This document shows positions 28,611 through 37,664 of a stretch of 64,000 bases of DNA, piece after piece. Source of the DNA: Limosilactobacillus ingluviei DSM 15946 (GTDB taxonomy: Bacteria; Bacillota; Bacilli; Lactobacillales; Lactobacillaceae); assembly GCF_001435775.1 (NCBI RefSeq), contig NZ_AZFK01000076.1, forward strand, positions 1 through 64,000. Direction: 5' to 3'. Every line of letters starts with the position of its first letter. Positions within the stretch are counted from its first letter, which is position 1. A program made the translations under genes and the position numbers. The notes beneath the pieces were generated by a model, which saw only the letters and a list, made by a program, of their open reading frames with translations, did no database searches and was not told the origin of the DNA.

Positions 28611-30161
28611 TTGGAGCGCCGGCGCTTTTACAGTCCTAATTACGGTAACAGCCGCCAGATCGGGCGGGCAATTATGATTGGCCTAGTCACAGGGCTAGTG
28701 GTGAGTTTCTTTCGTTTGAGTATTCAATGGGGGTTGACGGGGGTTCAGACCGCCTTTGGTTACTTTCACCATCACCCGTGGGGCTTGCTGCCCTGGACGG
28801 TGGGCTCAATCATTTTAGCCTTGCTGCTGGGCTATCTGACCCAACACTATCCGAACATCAAGGGTTCCGGGATTCCTCAGGTCGAAGGTCAATTAATGGG
28901 GCAGTTTGAAGAAGCCTGGTGGCCAGTGCTATGGCGGAAATTCTTTGGCGGGATCTTGAGTATTGGTTCTGGTCTGTTCTTGGGCCGGGAAGGGCCTTCG
29001 ATCCAGCTGGGGGCGACCGTTGGCCAGGGGATTGCTGAACATGGGCAGGTCACGCCGGTTGAGCGCCGGGTCGGGATTGCCAGCGGGGCGGCCGCGGGTC
29101 TGTCGGCTGCCTTTAATGCCCCGATTGCATCATCAATGTTTATCCTCGAAGAGGTTTACCATAATTTTTCGCCCTTGGTTTGGCTGTCGGTCTTCATCAG
29201 TGCCCTGTGTGCCAACCTAGTTTCGATGCAATTCTTTGGCTTAAAACCGGATTTAAACGTTCCGCACGAAAGCGTCTTTCCGCTGGCTCAGTACTGGCAA
29301 TTAGTGGTCTTGGGCTTGTTGTTGGGGCTTTTGGGCCGCTTGTACCAGCTGGTGATCTTAAACTTGGGGGCCTGGACGCGGCGGCTGAAGTGGCTCAAGC
29401 CGGCTTGGTACCCGGTGATTCCCTTTGTCCTGGTAATTCCGATTGCCTGGCTCTGGCCGCAAACCCTGGGTGGGGGGAACGAATTGATTGTGGGGCTCTC
29501 CCAAATGCAGCCCGGCTTGCTGTGGTTGGTGTGGTTGTTTGTCCTGCGGTTCGTCTTTTCTATGCTTTCATACGCCTCGGAGCTGCCCGGGGGGATCTTT
29601 TTGCCGATCCTGACCTTGGGGGCAGTTTTTGGGGCGGTGTACAGCGCGGGGATGGCGCAGCTGGGGCTGCTCCCGCTGCACTACCTGCCTAATTACGTGA
29701 TCTACGCGATGGCGGGCTACTTTGCCTGCATTTCTAAGGCGCCCTTTACGGCGATCCTGTTGATTACCGAAATGGTCGGGACGATGGCGCACTTGATGCC
29801 GTTAGCGGTGGTCGCAATTATCGCCTACTTGGTCGATGACCTTTTGGGGGGGCGGCCGGTTTACTACGCGATGTTTGAAAACTTCATCCACCAGCGGCCC
29901 CACGCCAAATTGCGTGGCTTGACCCAAATGACGACGACCATCTTTGCCGGGGCGCAGCTCGACGGGATGGCGATCAAGGACTTTGCCTGGCCGGTGGGAA
30001 GTTTGGTTCTGGCGGTGTACCGGGGAGAAGATCAACTGGTCCCGCGGGGGGATACCAAGCTGCAAGTTGGTGACACCCTGGTGATTCAATTAACCGGGGC
30101 CCAGCACTTGCAAGAACAAGCGCAAATTAACGCCGCGGCCCACCAGAGTGCCCGCAAATAA
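28611..30161 (+). CDS. ClC-family chloride/proton antiporter with TrkA-C domain
   Basis: A 516-residue ClC channel/transporter. Selectivity-filter motifs are present: GSGIPQVEG (G-S-G-I-P) at about residue 85, GREGPSIQLGA, and GGIFLPILTLGA. A C-terminal regulatory (TrkA-C-like) domain is suggested from about residue 435 (FAGAQLDGMAIKDFAWPVGSLVLAV). It moves Cl- and H+ across the membrane and may help in acid tolerance. Start choice: GTG 28602 and ATG 28605 sit inside the Shine-Dalgarno GAGGTGAT (28599-28606), while TTG 28611 follows it at a normal distance, so I prefer 28611. An extended -10 (TG-G-TAAACT) lies near 28570. Confidence 0.9.
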   Translation: MERRRFYSPNYGNSRQIGRAIMIGLVTGLVVSFFRLSIQWGLTGVQTAFGYFHHHPWGLLPWTVGSIILALLLGYLTQHYPNIKGSGIPQVEGQLMGQFEEAWWPVLWRKFFGGILSIGSGLFLGREGPSIQLGATVGQGIAEHGQVTPVERRVGIASGAAAGLSAAFNAPIASSMFILEEVYHNFSPLVWLSVFISALCANLVSMQFFGLKPDLNVPHESVFPLAQYWQLVVLGLLLGLLGRLYQLVILNLGAWTRRLKWLKPAWYPVIPFVLVIPIAWLWPQTLGGGNELIVGLSQMQPGLLWLVWLFVLRFVFSMLSYASELPGGIFLPILTLGAVFGAVYSAGMAQLGLLPLHYLPNYVIYAMAGYFACISKAPFTAILLITEMVGTMAHLMPLAVVAIIAYLVDDLLGGRPVYYAMFENFIHQRPHAKLRGLTQMTTTIFAGAQLDGMAIKDFAWPVGSLVLAVYRGEDQLVPRGDTKLQVGDTLVIQLTGAQHLQEQAQINAAAHQSARK

Positions 30162-30163
30162 AC

Positions 30164-30200
30164 AACTGCCCCCGTCGGAACAACTCCGGCGGGGGCAGTT
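30164..30200 (-). terminator. Shared terminator of the ClC and MFS genes
   Basis: A 15-bp stem, AACTGCCCCCGTCGG (30164-30178) with CCGGCGGGGGCAGTT (30186-30200, one wobble). The T-rich side is on the minus strand; on the plus strand it is poor. Confidence 0.85.
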
Positions 30201-30205
30201 GGGCT

Positions 30206-31393
30206 TTATGCTGCGGTGTGTTTCAATTGGCGCACCAGTAACAGTAAGCAGCCGGTGGCCAAGAGACAGTAAAATTCGGCGTTCCAACCGAGCGCGGGCA
30301 GACCAAAGTGTTCTAAAGTCTGGGCCGCGCTCAATGAGGCAATCGCAATGCCAACGTTATAGAAAATCGCGTTTAATGAGGAGGCTAAGGTGACCGCCGC
30401 CGGGTGGGCCTGGTTGGCCCGGTTCAAAAAGAGGACCTGGGCCGGGGCACTAAAGAGGGGGATCAAAAAGCCCATCAGCAAGAGCACCGTTAGCCCTCCG
30501 AGCTGACTACGCATCAACGGCGCGAAGAGGGCCAGACAGCTGATTTGCAGGAGGTAGACGGGGATCAGCCGCCTCATACCGTTTTTGGCCGCTAGCCGGC
30601 CCGACAAAATACTGCTGAGCACGTCTAAGATTCCCAGCACGGCTAAAATGATGGTCAAAGCAGTGACGCTAAAGCCCAGCGTGTCCTGGAGCAAGGGCCG
30701 AATGTAAGTGTAGTAACCGTACAAGGTGGCCGCCCCAAAGGTCACGAACCCAATTCCCAGCCAAATTTGCCGGTCGCCAAACAGTTTTAATTGGGCCTTG
30801 ATGCTGCCGGGGGTCCCGGGCAGGTGGTGGGGGACCAAGAAGACGGTTGCCACAGCCACAACGGCGGTGACGGCGGTCACCAGGTAGAACGCCGCTTGCC
30901 AGTGCCAATGGGCGGCAATAAAGGTCCCAAGCGGCACCCCGGCGACACTGGCAATCCCAAAGCCGGTGTAAATCCACGCCACAATCTGGGAACCACTGGC
31001 TTGGTTCGGCGCCAGATCATAAGCAATGACCAGCAGCAAGGATTCCAGTAAGCCGGCGACCGAGGCGGTTAAGATCCGGGCCAACAAGAGCCAGTTAAAG
31101 CTCGGCGCCCAGCAACTGATTACGGTCCCAACCAAAAAGACGCCCAGTAAGGTCAGCAACAATTTGAAGCGATCAAAGCGGGCGGTGGCCATCGTGATGA
31201 GCGGGGTCAGCAGTGCATAGGTCCAGGCAAAGGCTGACACCAGCCAGGCGATCTGGGCCAAGGATTCGTGAAAGGAATTGGCGATCAAGGATAAATTCCC
31301 GACAATCATAAATTCATTACAACCGAGCATAAAAGAAATTAAGACAAAATCGGCCGTCAATAAGCGCAGACGGCCGGTTGAAATGGTCGTCAA
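30206..31393 (-). CDS. MFS transporter (sugar/drug efflux group)
   Basis: A 395-residue major facilitator with 12 predicted helices. The pattern TARFDRFKLL after TM2 matches the MFS A-motif region and RILTASVAGLLESLLLVIAY matches the TM4-TM5 region of the AraJ/PbuE/chloramphenicol-resistance group. The frame extends upstream to ATG 31429, but that codon overlaps the promoter -10 TACAAT (31433-31428). TTG 31393 follows GGAGG, so it is the start. Substrate unknown. It runs convergent with the ClC gene and away from secG. Confidence 0.88.
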   Translation of the reverse strand: MTTISTGRLRLLTADFVLISFMLGCNEFMIVGNLSLIANSFHESLAQIAWLVSAFAWTYALLTPLITMATARFDRFKLLLTLLGVFLVGTVISCWAPSFNWLLLARILTASVAGLLESLLLVIAYDLAPNQASGSQIVAWIYTGFGIASVAGVPLGTFIAAHWHWQAAFYLVTAVTAVVAVATVFLVPHHLPGTPGSIKAQLKLFGDRQIWLGIGFVTFGAATLYGYYTYIRPLLQDTLGFSVTALTIILAVLGILDVLSSILSGRLAAKNGMRRLIPVYLLQISCLALFAPLMRSQLGGLTVLLLMGFLIPLFSAPAQVLFLNRANQAHPAAVTLASSLNAIFYNVGIAIASLSAAQTLEHFGLPALGWNAEFYCLLATGCLLLLVRQLKHTAA

Positions 31394-31427
31394 AATAAAG
31401 CCTCCAATCTTTTTTCTAACTATCTTC

Positions 31428-31457
31428 ATTGTACGGGATTTTCGTGGGCGGTGCCAA
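31428..31457 (-). promoter_or_regulatory. Promoter of the MFS gene
   Basis: Minus strand TTGGCA (31457-31452), 18-bp spacer, TACAAT (31433-31428). It rules out the longer N-terminus of the MFS protein. Confidence 0.8.
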
Positions 31458-31495
31458 TTTTGGCAGTTAAATTAGGCAAACGTCCAGAAATATGG

Positions 31496-31501
31496 TATGA
31501 T
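31496..31501 (+). promoter_or_regulatory. Extended -10 promoter of secG
   Basis: TG-G-TATGAT, with the TG at 31493-31494, 42 bases before the secG ATG. Confidence 0.6.
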
Positions 31502-31542
31502 CATTAGGATATGTTGTGGTTGAAATTAGGAGGAAATATTCA

Positions 31543-31773
31543 ATGTTAATGACCCTCTTCTTGATCGACTGCGTGGTCCTAATTGCTTGCGTAATGATGC
31601 AGCCAGCAAAGACTGATAATGATGCGATGTCCGCTTTGACCGGTGGGTCCGGGGATTTATTCTCCCGGCGGAAAGCGCGGGGCTTTGAAGCCGTAATGCA
31701 GATTGTCACCACCATCGTGGGGGCGCTCTTCTTTATCTTGGCGCTGGCGATCATCTACACGTCATCACATTAG
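31543..31773 (+). CDS. secG: Preprotein translocase subunit SecG
   Basis: A 76-residue SecG with two membrane helices (about 2-20 and 55-72) and the conserved central loop LTGGSGDLFSRRKARGFEAV. It forms part of the SecYEG export channel; secY is in this window at 57 kb. The frame extends nine codons upstream; ATG 31543 follows AGGAGG. rnr follows 92 bases later, a common lactobacillus arrangement. Confidence 0.95.
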   Translation: MLMTLFLIDCVVLIACVMMQPAKTDNDAMSALTGGSGDLFSRRKARGFEAVMQIVTTIVGALFFILALAIIYTSSH

Positions 31774-31806
31774 CCGTCGCGTCGAACATAAGAAATATTG
31801 CACGAA

Positions 31807-31836
31807 GAGGCTGTGGCAGTTGTCACGGCCTTTTAT
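31807..31836 (+). terminator. Terminator after secG
   Basis: AGGCTGTG pairs with CACGGCCT (one wobble) and is followed by TTTTAT. It probably gives partial termination before rnr. Confidence 0.6.
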
Positions 31837-31865
31837 GATGAATGAACAACCGAGAGGAATCTTTA

Positions 31866-34238
31866 ATGACAGATTTACAAGAACAGATTTTAAAAGTCTT
31901 GGGTCTTAACCCAACGATCAGTCTGTCGGCAGAAAAAATTGGCCGCCTGATCAAAAAAGCCTCGGCAGATGATTTTACCCCCTTGGTCCAGGCCCTGGCC
32001 AAATTAGAACGGGAAGGCTTGGTAGAAGTCACGGACCAGGGCGAATTTAAGCTGGTTCCCCAACAAGAAGAAATCGTGGGGGTCTTCCACGCCAATCCGA
32101 AGGGCTTTGGCTTTGTCGCTTATGATGATGATTTGCCGGATATTTACGTCAATCCGGACCACACGGCCCACGCCTTGAACGGCGACCAGGTTAAGGTAAA
32201 GATCTTGCGGGCCGGGGATCCGACCAAGGACCAGGGACCAGAGGGGGCCGTGACCGAAATTCTTGAACACCACTATGATCACGTGGTGGGGGAATTTAAG
32301 CACCTGACGATGGGCAACTTCATTGGGGAAATCCTCCTCAAGGACAAGAAGTTGACCAATTACCGCTTCTACGTGACCGACCAAGGCCTTAATCCCCAGG
32401 ATAATGAAGTCGTCACCGCTACGATTACCAATTACCCGAGTGACGAGGCCCCCGAAATTATGACCGGGGCCGTAACCGAAGTGATTGGGGACAAAGATGA
32501 GCCGGGGATTGATATCCTGTCAGTGGTCTACGCTCACGATGTGCCCCACGAATTTCCCCAGGAAGTAATGGACCAGGCCAACGCGATTCCGCTGACGGTG
32601 CAACCCGAAGAAAAAGTTGGCCGCCGCGACTTGACCGATCAACCCTTGGTCACGATCGACAGCATTGAATCCAAGGACTTGGACGACGCCGTAGTAGCGT
32701 GGCAACTGCCAAACGGCAACTACCACTTAGGGGTTCACATTGCGGACGTCTCGCATTACGTTAAGCCGGGGACGCCGTTGGATCAAGAGGCCTATAAGCG
32801 GGGGACGTCGGTTTATTTGACCGACCGGGTCATTCCGATGTTGCCGAAGCGTTTATCAAACGGAATTTGTTCCTTGAACCCGAACGAAGAACGGTTGGCG
32901 ATGTCGTGTGAAATGGAAATCAACCCGCAAGGTGAAGTGGTCAAAGAAGAAATCTTCCCGTCGGTGATCCGTTCGCACGCCCGGATGACCTACAAGGCGG
33001 TTAATAAGATCTTAGAGGCGCACGATGAAAAGACCCGGGCCCAGTACGCCGAATTAGTGCCGATGTTTGAAACCATGGCCGACTTGCACCGGATCTTGCT
33101 CAAGCACCGGCACCAACGGGGCGCGATCGACTTTGAAGCACCGGAAGCCAAGATTATTGTGGATGAGACCGGCCACCCGATCGACATTGAATTGCGCGAC
33201 CGGGGCTTGTCGGAACGGATGATTGAATCCTTTATGCTGGCTGCCAACGAAACGGTAGCAGAGCACTACTTTAAACTCCACGTCCCATTCCTCTACCGGA
33301 TCCACGAGACCCCGGATGCGGAACGGTTAAAGAGTTTTGCGGAATTCCTGTCAGTTTTTGGGATCCAAATGAAGGGGGACTTAAGTGCTGCTTCGCCAAA
33401 GATGCTGCAAAAGGTCTTAAAGGACGTGGCCGGGACCCCCGAAGAGCAAATGGTGCAGGTAATGATGCTGCGCAGCATGCAGCAAGCCAAGTATGCGGAC
33501 GAAGAAGTCGGCCACTTTGGCTTGGGCGCCAAGTACTATACCCACTTTACTTCGCCGATTCGGCGGTACCCGGATACCACCGTTCACCGCTTAATTCGCT
33601 GGTACGCCGAACACGGTACCGATGCGGCGGCTAAGGCCAAGTACGAACCGGTGTTGGGCGAAATCGCTGAACATACTTCCATGGCCGAACGCCGCGGGAT
33701 TGACACCGAACGTGACGTTGACAGCATGAAGAAGGCGGAATACATGGAAGACCACGTGGGCGAAACCTTTGACGCGGTCGTGTCTTCCGTCATGAAGTTT
33801 GGTTTGTTTGTGGCCTTAGAGAATACGGTGGAAGGCCTGATCCACATCAGCGCGATGCAAGATGATTTCTACGAATACATCGAAAAGCACATGGCCTTGG
33901 TCGGGCGGCGCAACCACCACATCTTCCAAATTGGCCAGCCGGTCAAGGTAAAGCTGTTGCGGGTCGACAAGGACCAACGCGAAGTTGACTTTGAACTGGT
34001 TAACCCGGGTGAAGCGCCCGTTACCAAGTTGCGGGCGCCCCGCCAAGATGACCGGCGCGGCGGTGGCCGCAACCGGCGGCGCAACAATGACCGGCGTGAT
34101 CACCGTCGGCATGATGATCATTCCCGCTCTGATCGGCGCCGGGACAATGGGGATCGGAACAGTTACCAAATCAACCGCGGTCAAACCCGCCACAAGGGGG
34201 ATCGGGAGCCGGGGCAACGGCGCCGGCGTCACCGTTAA
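31866..34238 (+). CDS. rnr: Ribonuclease R
   Basis: A 790-residue processive 3'-5' exoribonuclease. In order: an N-terminal helix-turn-helix-like region, cold-shock domains (about 60-220), the RNB catalytic domain with DSIESKDLDDAV (Asp cluster, about 260-271), and an S1 domain (VVSSVMKFGLFVALENTVEGLIHIS). A long basic Arg/Asp/His-rich tail (about 65 residues) binds structured RNA. It degrades defective messages freed by tmRNA. AGAGGAAT precedes ATG 31866; the frame extends eight codons upstream. smpB begins 38 bases after its stop. Confidence 0.97.
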   Translation: MTDLQEQILKVLGLNPTISLSAEKIGRLIKKASADDFTPLVQALAKLEREGLVEVTDQGEFKLVPQQEEIVGVFHANPKGFGFVAYDDDLPDIYVNPDHTAHALNGDQVKVKILRAGDPTKDQGPEGAVTEILEHHYDHVVGEFKHLTMGNFIGEILLKDKKLTNYRFYVTDQGLNPQDNEVVTATITNYPSDEAPEIMTGAVTEVIGDKDEPGIDILSVVYAHDVPHEFPQEVMDQANAIPLTVQPEEKVGRRDLTDQPLVTIDSIESKDLDDAVVAWQLPNGNYHLGVHIADVSHYVKPGTPLDQEAYKRGTSVYLTDRVIPMLPKRLSNGICSLNPNEERLAMSCEMEINPQGEVVKEEIFPSVIRSHARMTYKAVNKILEAHDEKTRAQYAELVPMFETMADLHRILLKHRHQRGAIDFEAPEAKIIVDETGHPIDIELRDRGLSERMIESFMLAANETVAEHYFKLHVPFLYRIHETPDAERLKSFAEFLSVFGIQMKGDLSAASPKMLQKVLKDVAGTPEEQMVQVMMLRSMQQAKYADEEVGHFGLGAKYYTHFTSPIRRYPDTTVHRLIRWYAEHGTDAAAKAKYEPVLGEIAEHTSMAERRGIDTERDVDSMKKAEYMEDHVGETFDAVVSSVMKFGLFVALENTVEGLIHISAMQDDFYEYIEKHMALVGRRNHHIFQIGQPVKVKLLRVDKDQREVDFELVNPGEAPVTKLRAPRQDDRRGGGRNRRRNNDRRDHRRHDDHSRSDRRRDNGDRNSYQINRGQTRHKGDREPGQRRRRHR

Positions 34239-34276
34239 ATTGAACCAACTTGCAACGTTGAAAGGAGGTTTCAGCG

Positions 34277-34750
34277 ATGGCTCAAAAGAAAAAAGCCGCG
34301 TTAGATGCCAATTTAGTGGCCCAAAATAAAAAGGCCCGCCATGATTACGCGATCACGGCGACGTACGAAGCCGGCTTGGTCCTAACCGGGACGGAGATCA
34401 AGTCGGTCCGGGCCCGGCGGGTCCAACTTAAGGACGGCTACGCCCAGTTTCATAACGGCGAGCTGTGGCTGATGAACGTCCACATTAACGAGTATAGCAA
34501 TGGGAATGTTTTTAACCACGATCCCTTGCGCAACCGGAAACTTTTGTTGCACAAAAAAGAGCTGCAAAAGCTGCGGGCAACGCTCACCACTAAAGGAGTG
34601 ACCTTAGTGCCATTAAAGATGTACCTTAAGCACGGCTTTGCCAAGGTCTTGTTAGGGGTCGCCAAGGGGAAGCATGAGTACGATAAGCGCAATGATATCA
34701 AGCGGCGGGAACAAGAACGCCAAATCGAGCGCGTTTTAAAGCATTACTAA
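34277..34750 (+). CDS. smpB: SsrA-binding protein SmpB
   Basis: A 157-residue SmpB, which binds the tRNA-like domain of tmRNA and carries it to stalled ribosomes. Motifs: [27 protein letters not shown] and the C-terminal basic tail [32 protein letters not shown] precedes ATG. It sits directly after rnr and pairs functionally with ssrA at 4.4 kb. The start carries a basic, coding-only prefix ([12 protein letters not shown]). Confidence 0.97.
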   Translation: MAQKKKAALDANLVAQNKKARHDYAITATYEAGLVLTGTEIKSVRARRVQLKDGYAQFHNGELWLMNVHINEYSNGNVFNHDPLRNRKLLLHKKELQKLRATLTTKGVTLVPLKMYLKHGFAKVLLGVAKGKHEYDKRNDIKRREQERQIERVLKHY

Positions 34751-34752
34751 CC

Positions 34753-34795
34753 AAACAACGGCGATTTCTCCAAGTTCGAGAAATCGCCGTTGTTT
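34753..34795 (+). terminator. Bidirectional terminator after smpB
   Basis: A perfect 18-bp stem, AAACAACGGCGATTTCTC (34753-34770) with GAGAAATCGCCGTTGTTT (34778-34795), loop of 7 bases. It serves smpB and the convergent LURP-one gene. Confidence 0.95.
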
Positions 34796-34798
34796 AAG

Positions 34799-35371
34799 TT
34801 AGTGTAATTTTTGCCAGTGACAGTCACGGAGGGTCGTGCCCATTGACAGGCCTGGTTCAGCTTGGGGGCGCCACTTGAATTTGCGGCGCAATGGCTGGGG
34901 ATCCGGCCGTTTGGCCCAGTGGTTCAAGACGCACGCCACTAGGATTGCCAAGGGTTCGTCTTGGGGGTGGTTAATCGTAATGGCCAAAAAAGAGGCACCG
35001 GTCTCAGCGGCGGGTTCCATGGCAAAGACCTGGTGGCTGCCCTTGAAGACGCGGTAGTGATTGGTGAGGGCATTGCCGACAATGACCCAATTCAAGCCCC
35101 GGATGTAGACGACTTCCCGCACAAAGCCCAGGGATTTGCCAACGACGCCGACTTTTTGGTGGTTGACATAGAGGGCGAACTTGGGCAAGAGCCCTAATGA
35201 CAGTTGGCTGACTTCGGCGAGCAGATCGCCGCGCATGTTGTACAAGGAGAGGGCATCTTGCCGCAAGCCCCATTTACCGGCTAAGAGGTAGGCGGCTTGG
35301 TTGTTTTCATCGTGAATCACCGTGGCTGGTTGACGATCAGTAGCGTGATCCCGCATGTAGAGCGTTCGCAC
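34799..35371 (-). CDS. LURP-one-related (YxjI-like) protein
   Basis: A 190-residue protein of the LURP-one/YxjI type: a beta-barrel like tubby proteins, with YLLAGKWGLRQDALSLYNMRGDLLAEVSQLSLGLLPKFALYVN and ILVACVLNHW. These are usually stand-alone and membrane-associated, with no settled activity. The frame extends 44 codons further; GTG 35371 follows AGGAGG and is preferred. It runs convergent to smpB and divergent from ung. Confidence 0.75.
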   Translation of the reverse strand: MRTLYMRDHATDRQPATVIHDENNQAAYLLAGKWGLRQDALSLYNMRGDLLAEVSQLSLGLLPKFALYVNHQKVGVVGKSLGFVREVVYIRGLNWVIVGNALTNHYRVFKGSHQVFAMEPAAETGASFLAITINHPQDEPLAILVACVLNHWAKRPDPQPLRRKFKWRPQAEPGLSMGTTLRDCHWQKLH

Positions 35372-35507
35372 GGGAGTGCCTCCTTTCATTGGCTGATTAC
35401 CTTGTATTTTATCAGTGTCCGCTGATTTTGAACAGCCTGTCAGCGGTTTCATCTTTTCTCCCGTCCCGCGCAGAAGTATGCTAAAATTAAAAGCGAGGTG
35501 CATGATT

Positions 35508-36200
35508 TTGAAACAATTGATTCATAATGATTGGTGGCCCGTCTTGGCGCCCCAATTTGAAAGTCCAACTTATCAACATTTGCATGATTTTTTGGTTCAC
35601 GAGTACACCACTCAGACGATTTATCCGGAAATGCATCACATTTTTACGGCGTTTGAGTGGACCCCGTTTTCGCAGGTTAAGGTAGTGATCTTGGGCCAAG
35701 ACCCGTACCACGGTCCGCACCAGGCGCACGGGTTAAGCTTTTCCGTCTTGCCGGGGGTGGCGATTCCGCCGTCCTTACAAAATATTTATAAGGAGCTGCA
35801 AGCGGACTTGGGCTATCCCCCGGTCAACCACGGTTACTTAAAAAAGTGGGCTGAGCAGGGGGTCTTGCTTTTGAACTCGGTGTTGACGGTCCGGGCCGGT
35901 CAAGCCTACTCGCACCAAGGTAAGGGGTGGGAAGCGCTGACCGATGCGGCAATTATGGCCTTGTCCAAACGGCCGCAACCCGTCGTCTTCATCCTGTGGG
36001 GGAAGGCAGCCCAACGCAAGAAGCAGTTGATTGATTTGGACACGAATCTGGTTTTGGAATCTGCCCACCCCAGTCCCCTGTCAGCCTACCGGGGCTTCTT
36101 TGGTTCACGACCGTTCTCAAGGACTAATCAAGCCTTGGTGGCGATGGGAGAAACGCCAATTGATTGGCAGTTGCCAGCGACCGTTGATGGTGAAGCGTAG
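35508..36200 (+). CDS. ung: Uracil-DNA glycosylase
   Basis: A 230-residue glycosylase that removes uracil from DNA. The water-activating motif GQDPYHG, SFSV block, LLLNSVLTV and the DNA-interaction loop [10 protein letters not shown] are present. The start is resolved by homology: [10 protein letters not shown] matches the usual Ung N-terminus, giving TTG 35508. The Shine-Dalgarno GAGGTG (35495-35500) is also at proper distance only to that codon, while ATG 35502 is too close. Extended -10 TG-C-TAAAAT is at 35479-35487. pta follows in 20 bases. Confidence 0.97.
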   Translation: MKQLIHNDWWPVLAPQFESPTYQHLHDFLVHEYTTQTIYPEMHHIFTAFEWTPFSQVKVVILGQDPYHGPHQAHGLSFSVLPGVAIPPSLQNIYKELQADLGYPPVNHGYLKKWAEQGVLLLNSVLTVRAGQAYSHQGKGWEALTDAAIMALSKRPQPVVFILWGKAAQRKKQLIDLDTNLVLESAHPSPLSAYRGFFGSRPFSRTNQALVAMGETPIDWQLPATVDGEA

Positions 36201-36220
36201 GAAGAAAAGGAGTCTTTGCA

Positions 36221-37195
36221 ATGGATATTTTTGAAAAGTTAGCACAAGATTTAAAGGGCCAAGGCCGGCGGATCGTTTTCCCGGAAGGTAGTGACAAGCG
36301 GATTATGGGGGCGGCCGTGCGGCTGAAGGCCGATGGAGTCGTGGACCCGGTCTTATTGGGGAGCCAAGCTGAGCTGAAGCAAGTGGCCAGTGAAAACAAC
36401 TTTGATTTAAGCGGGATTGAAATCTTGGATCCCGCGACCTACCCGGCGGCTGACAAGCAAGCCATGCATGATGCCCTGTTGGAACGGCGCAAGGGGAAGA
36501 ACACGCCGGAAGAAGTTGACCAAATGTTGACCGACGTTTCGTACTTTGGGACGATGCTCGTTTACTTAGGCAAAGTTGACGGGATGGTCTCAGGGGCGGT
36601 TCACTCAACGGGGGCCACGGTACGCCCGGCCTTACAAATTATTAAGACCAAGCCCGGCCAAAAGCGGATTTCGGGGGCCTTTATCATGCAAAAGGGTGAA
36701 GAACGCTACATCTTTGCCGACTGTGCCATCAACATCGAATTGGATGCGGAAACGATGGCGGCGGTGGCCTTACAAAGTGCGGAAACGGCGGAACTCTTCG
36801 GCTTAGACCCGAAGGTAGCGATGCTGTCCTTCTCGACCAAGGGATCAGCCAAGGGTGAGATGGTAACCAAGGTCGCCGAAGCCACGAAGCTCGTGCAAGC
36901 CCAAGCCCCAACCTTAGCGGTGGACGGGGAATTACAATTTGATGCGGCCTTTGTTCCGGAAGTGGGGGCCCTCAAGGCGCCTGGTTCCAAGGTTGCCGGT
37001 CACGCCAACGTCTTTGTCTTCCCAAGTCTGGAAGCGGGGAACATTGGTTACAAGATTGCCCAACGGTTTGGTGGTTTTGAAGCCGTGGGCCCAATTTTGC
37101 AAGGGTTAAACGCCCCAATTGCCGACCTTTCCCGGGGCACGAGTGAAGAAGACGTCTACAAGGTCGCTTTGATTACGGCGGCCCAGGTTAAGTAG
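36221..37195 (+). CDS. pta: Phosphate acetyltransferase
   Basis: A 324-residue Pta that interconverts acetyl-CoA and acetyl phosphate, the step before acetate kinase or the reverse of acetate use. Typical blocks: IVFPEGSDKRI, YFGTMLVYLGKVDGMVSGAVHSTGATVRPALQII, and DPKVAMLSFSTKGSAKGE. In a heterofermenter it recycles CoA on the way to acetate or ethanol. AAGGAG precedes ATG. It belongs to a compact ung-pta-tsaE-GNAT operon. Confidence 0.97.
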   Translation: MDIFEKLAQDLKGQGRRIVFPEGSDKRIMGAAVRLKADGVVDPVLLGSQAELKQVASENNFDLSGIEILDPATYPAADKQAMHDALLERRKGKNTPEEVDQMLTDVSYFGTMLVYLGKVDGMVSGAVHSTGATVRPALQIIKTKPGQKRISGAFIMQKGEERYIFADCAINIELDAETMAAVALQSAETAELFGLDPKVAMLSFSTKGSAKGEMVTKVAEATKLVQAQAPTLAVDGELQFDAAFVPEVGALKAPGSKVAGHANVFVFPSLEAGNIGYKIAQRFGGFEAVGPILQGLNAPIADLSRGTSEEDVYKVALITAAQVK

Positions 37196-37196
37196 G

Positions 37197-37664
37197 GTGA
37201 CGGGCGTGAAGATCGCATTAGCAAATCGGGAAGCAACCATGGCCTTGGGTCGCCGTTTGGCCCCGCTGTTGCAAGCTGGGGACGTTTTGGTCTTAAATGG
37301 TGACCTGGGGGCGGGCAAAACAACCTTTACGAAGGGGTTGGCCGCCGGGCTGGGGATCCAACAGATGATCAAGAGTCCGACCTTTACCATCATTCGTGAG
37401 TACCAAGGCGGCCGCTTGCCGCTTTACCACATGGACGTTTACCGCTTGGAAGCGGGCGGTGGCCAGGACTTGGGCTTAGAAGAGTACTTTGATGGGGATG
37501 GAATCAGCGTGGTTGAGTGGGCCCAATTTGTGGCCGATGAATTGCCAACCGAATACTTATCCCTGACCTTTACCCGGACTGCGACGGAAAATGAGCGGCG
37601 GTTAACGGTGGTTCCCCATGGCACGCGCCTGACCCACGTGGTGGAGGAATGGCTCCATGGCTGA
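37197..37664 (+). CDS. tsaE: tRNA threonylcarbamoyladenosine biosynthesis protein TsaE
   Basis: A 155-residue ATPase that works with TsaB/D in t6A tRNA modification. Walker A GDLGAGKTTFTKG, KSPTFTIIREY and HMDVYRLE are conserved family blocks. It starts with GTG one base after the pta stop; GTG 37206 (MKIALANREAT), preceded by AGGGTGA, is a reasonable alternative start. It overlaps the GNAT gene by 8 bases. Confidence 0.95.
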   Translation: MTGVKIALANREATMALGRRLAPLLQAGDVLVLNGDLGAGKTTFTKGLAAGLGIQQMIKSPTFTIIREYQGGRLPLYHMDVYRLEAGGGQDLGLEEYFDGDGISVVEWAQFVADELPTEYLSLTFTRTATENERRLTVVPHGTRLTHVVEEWLHG

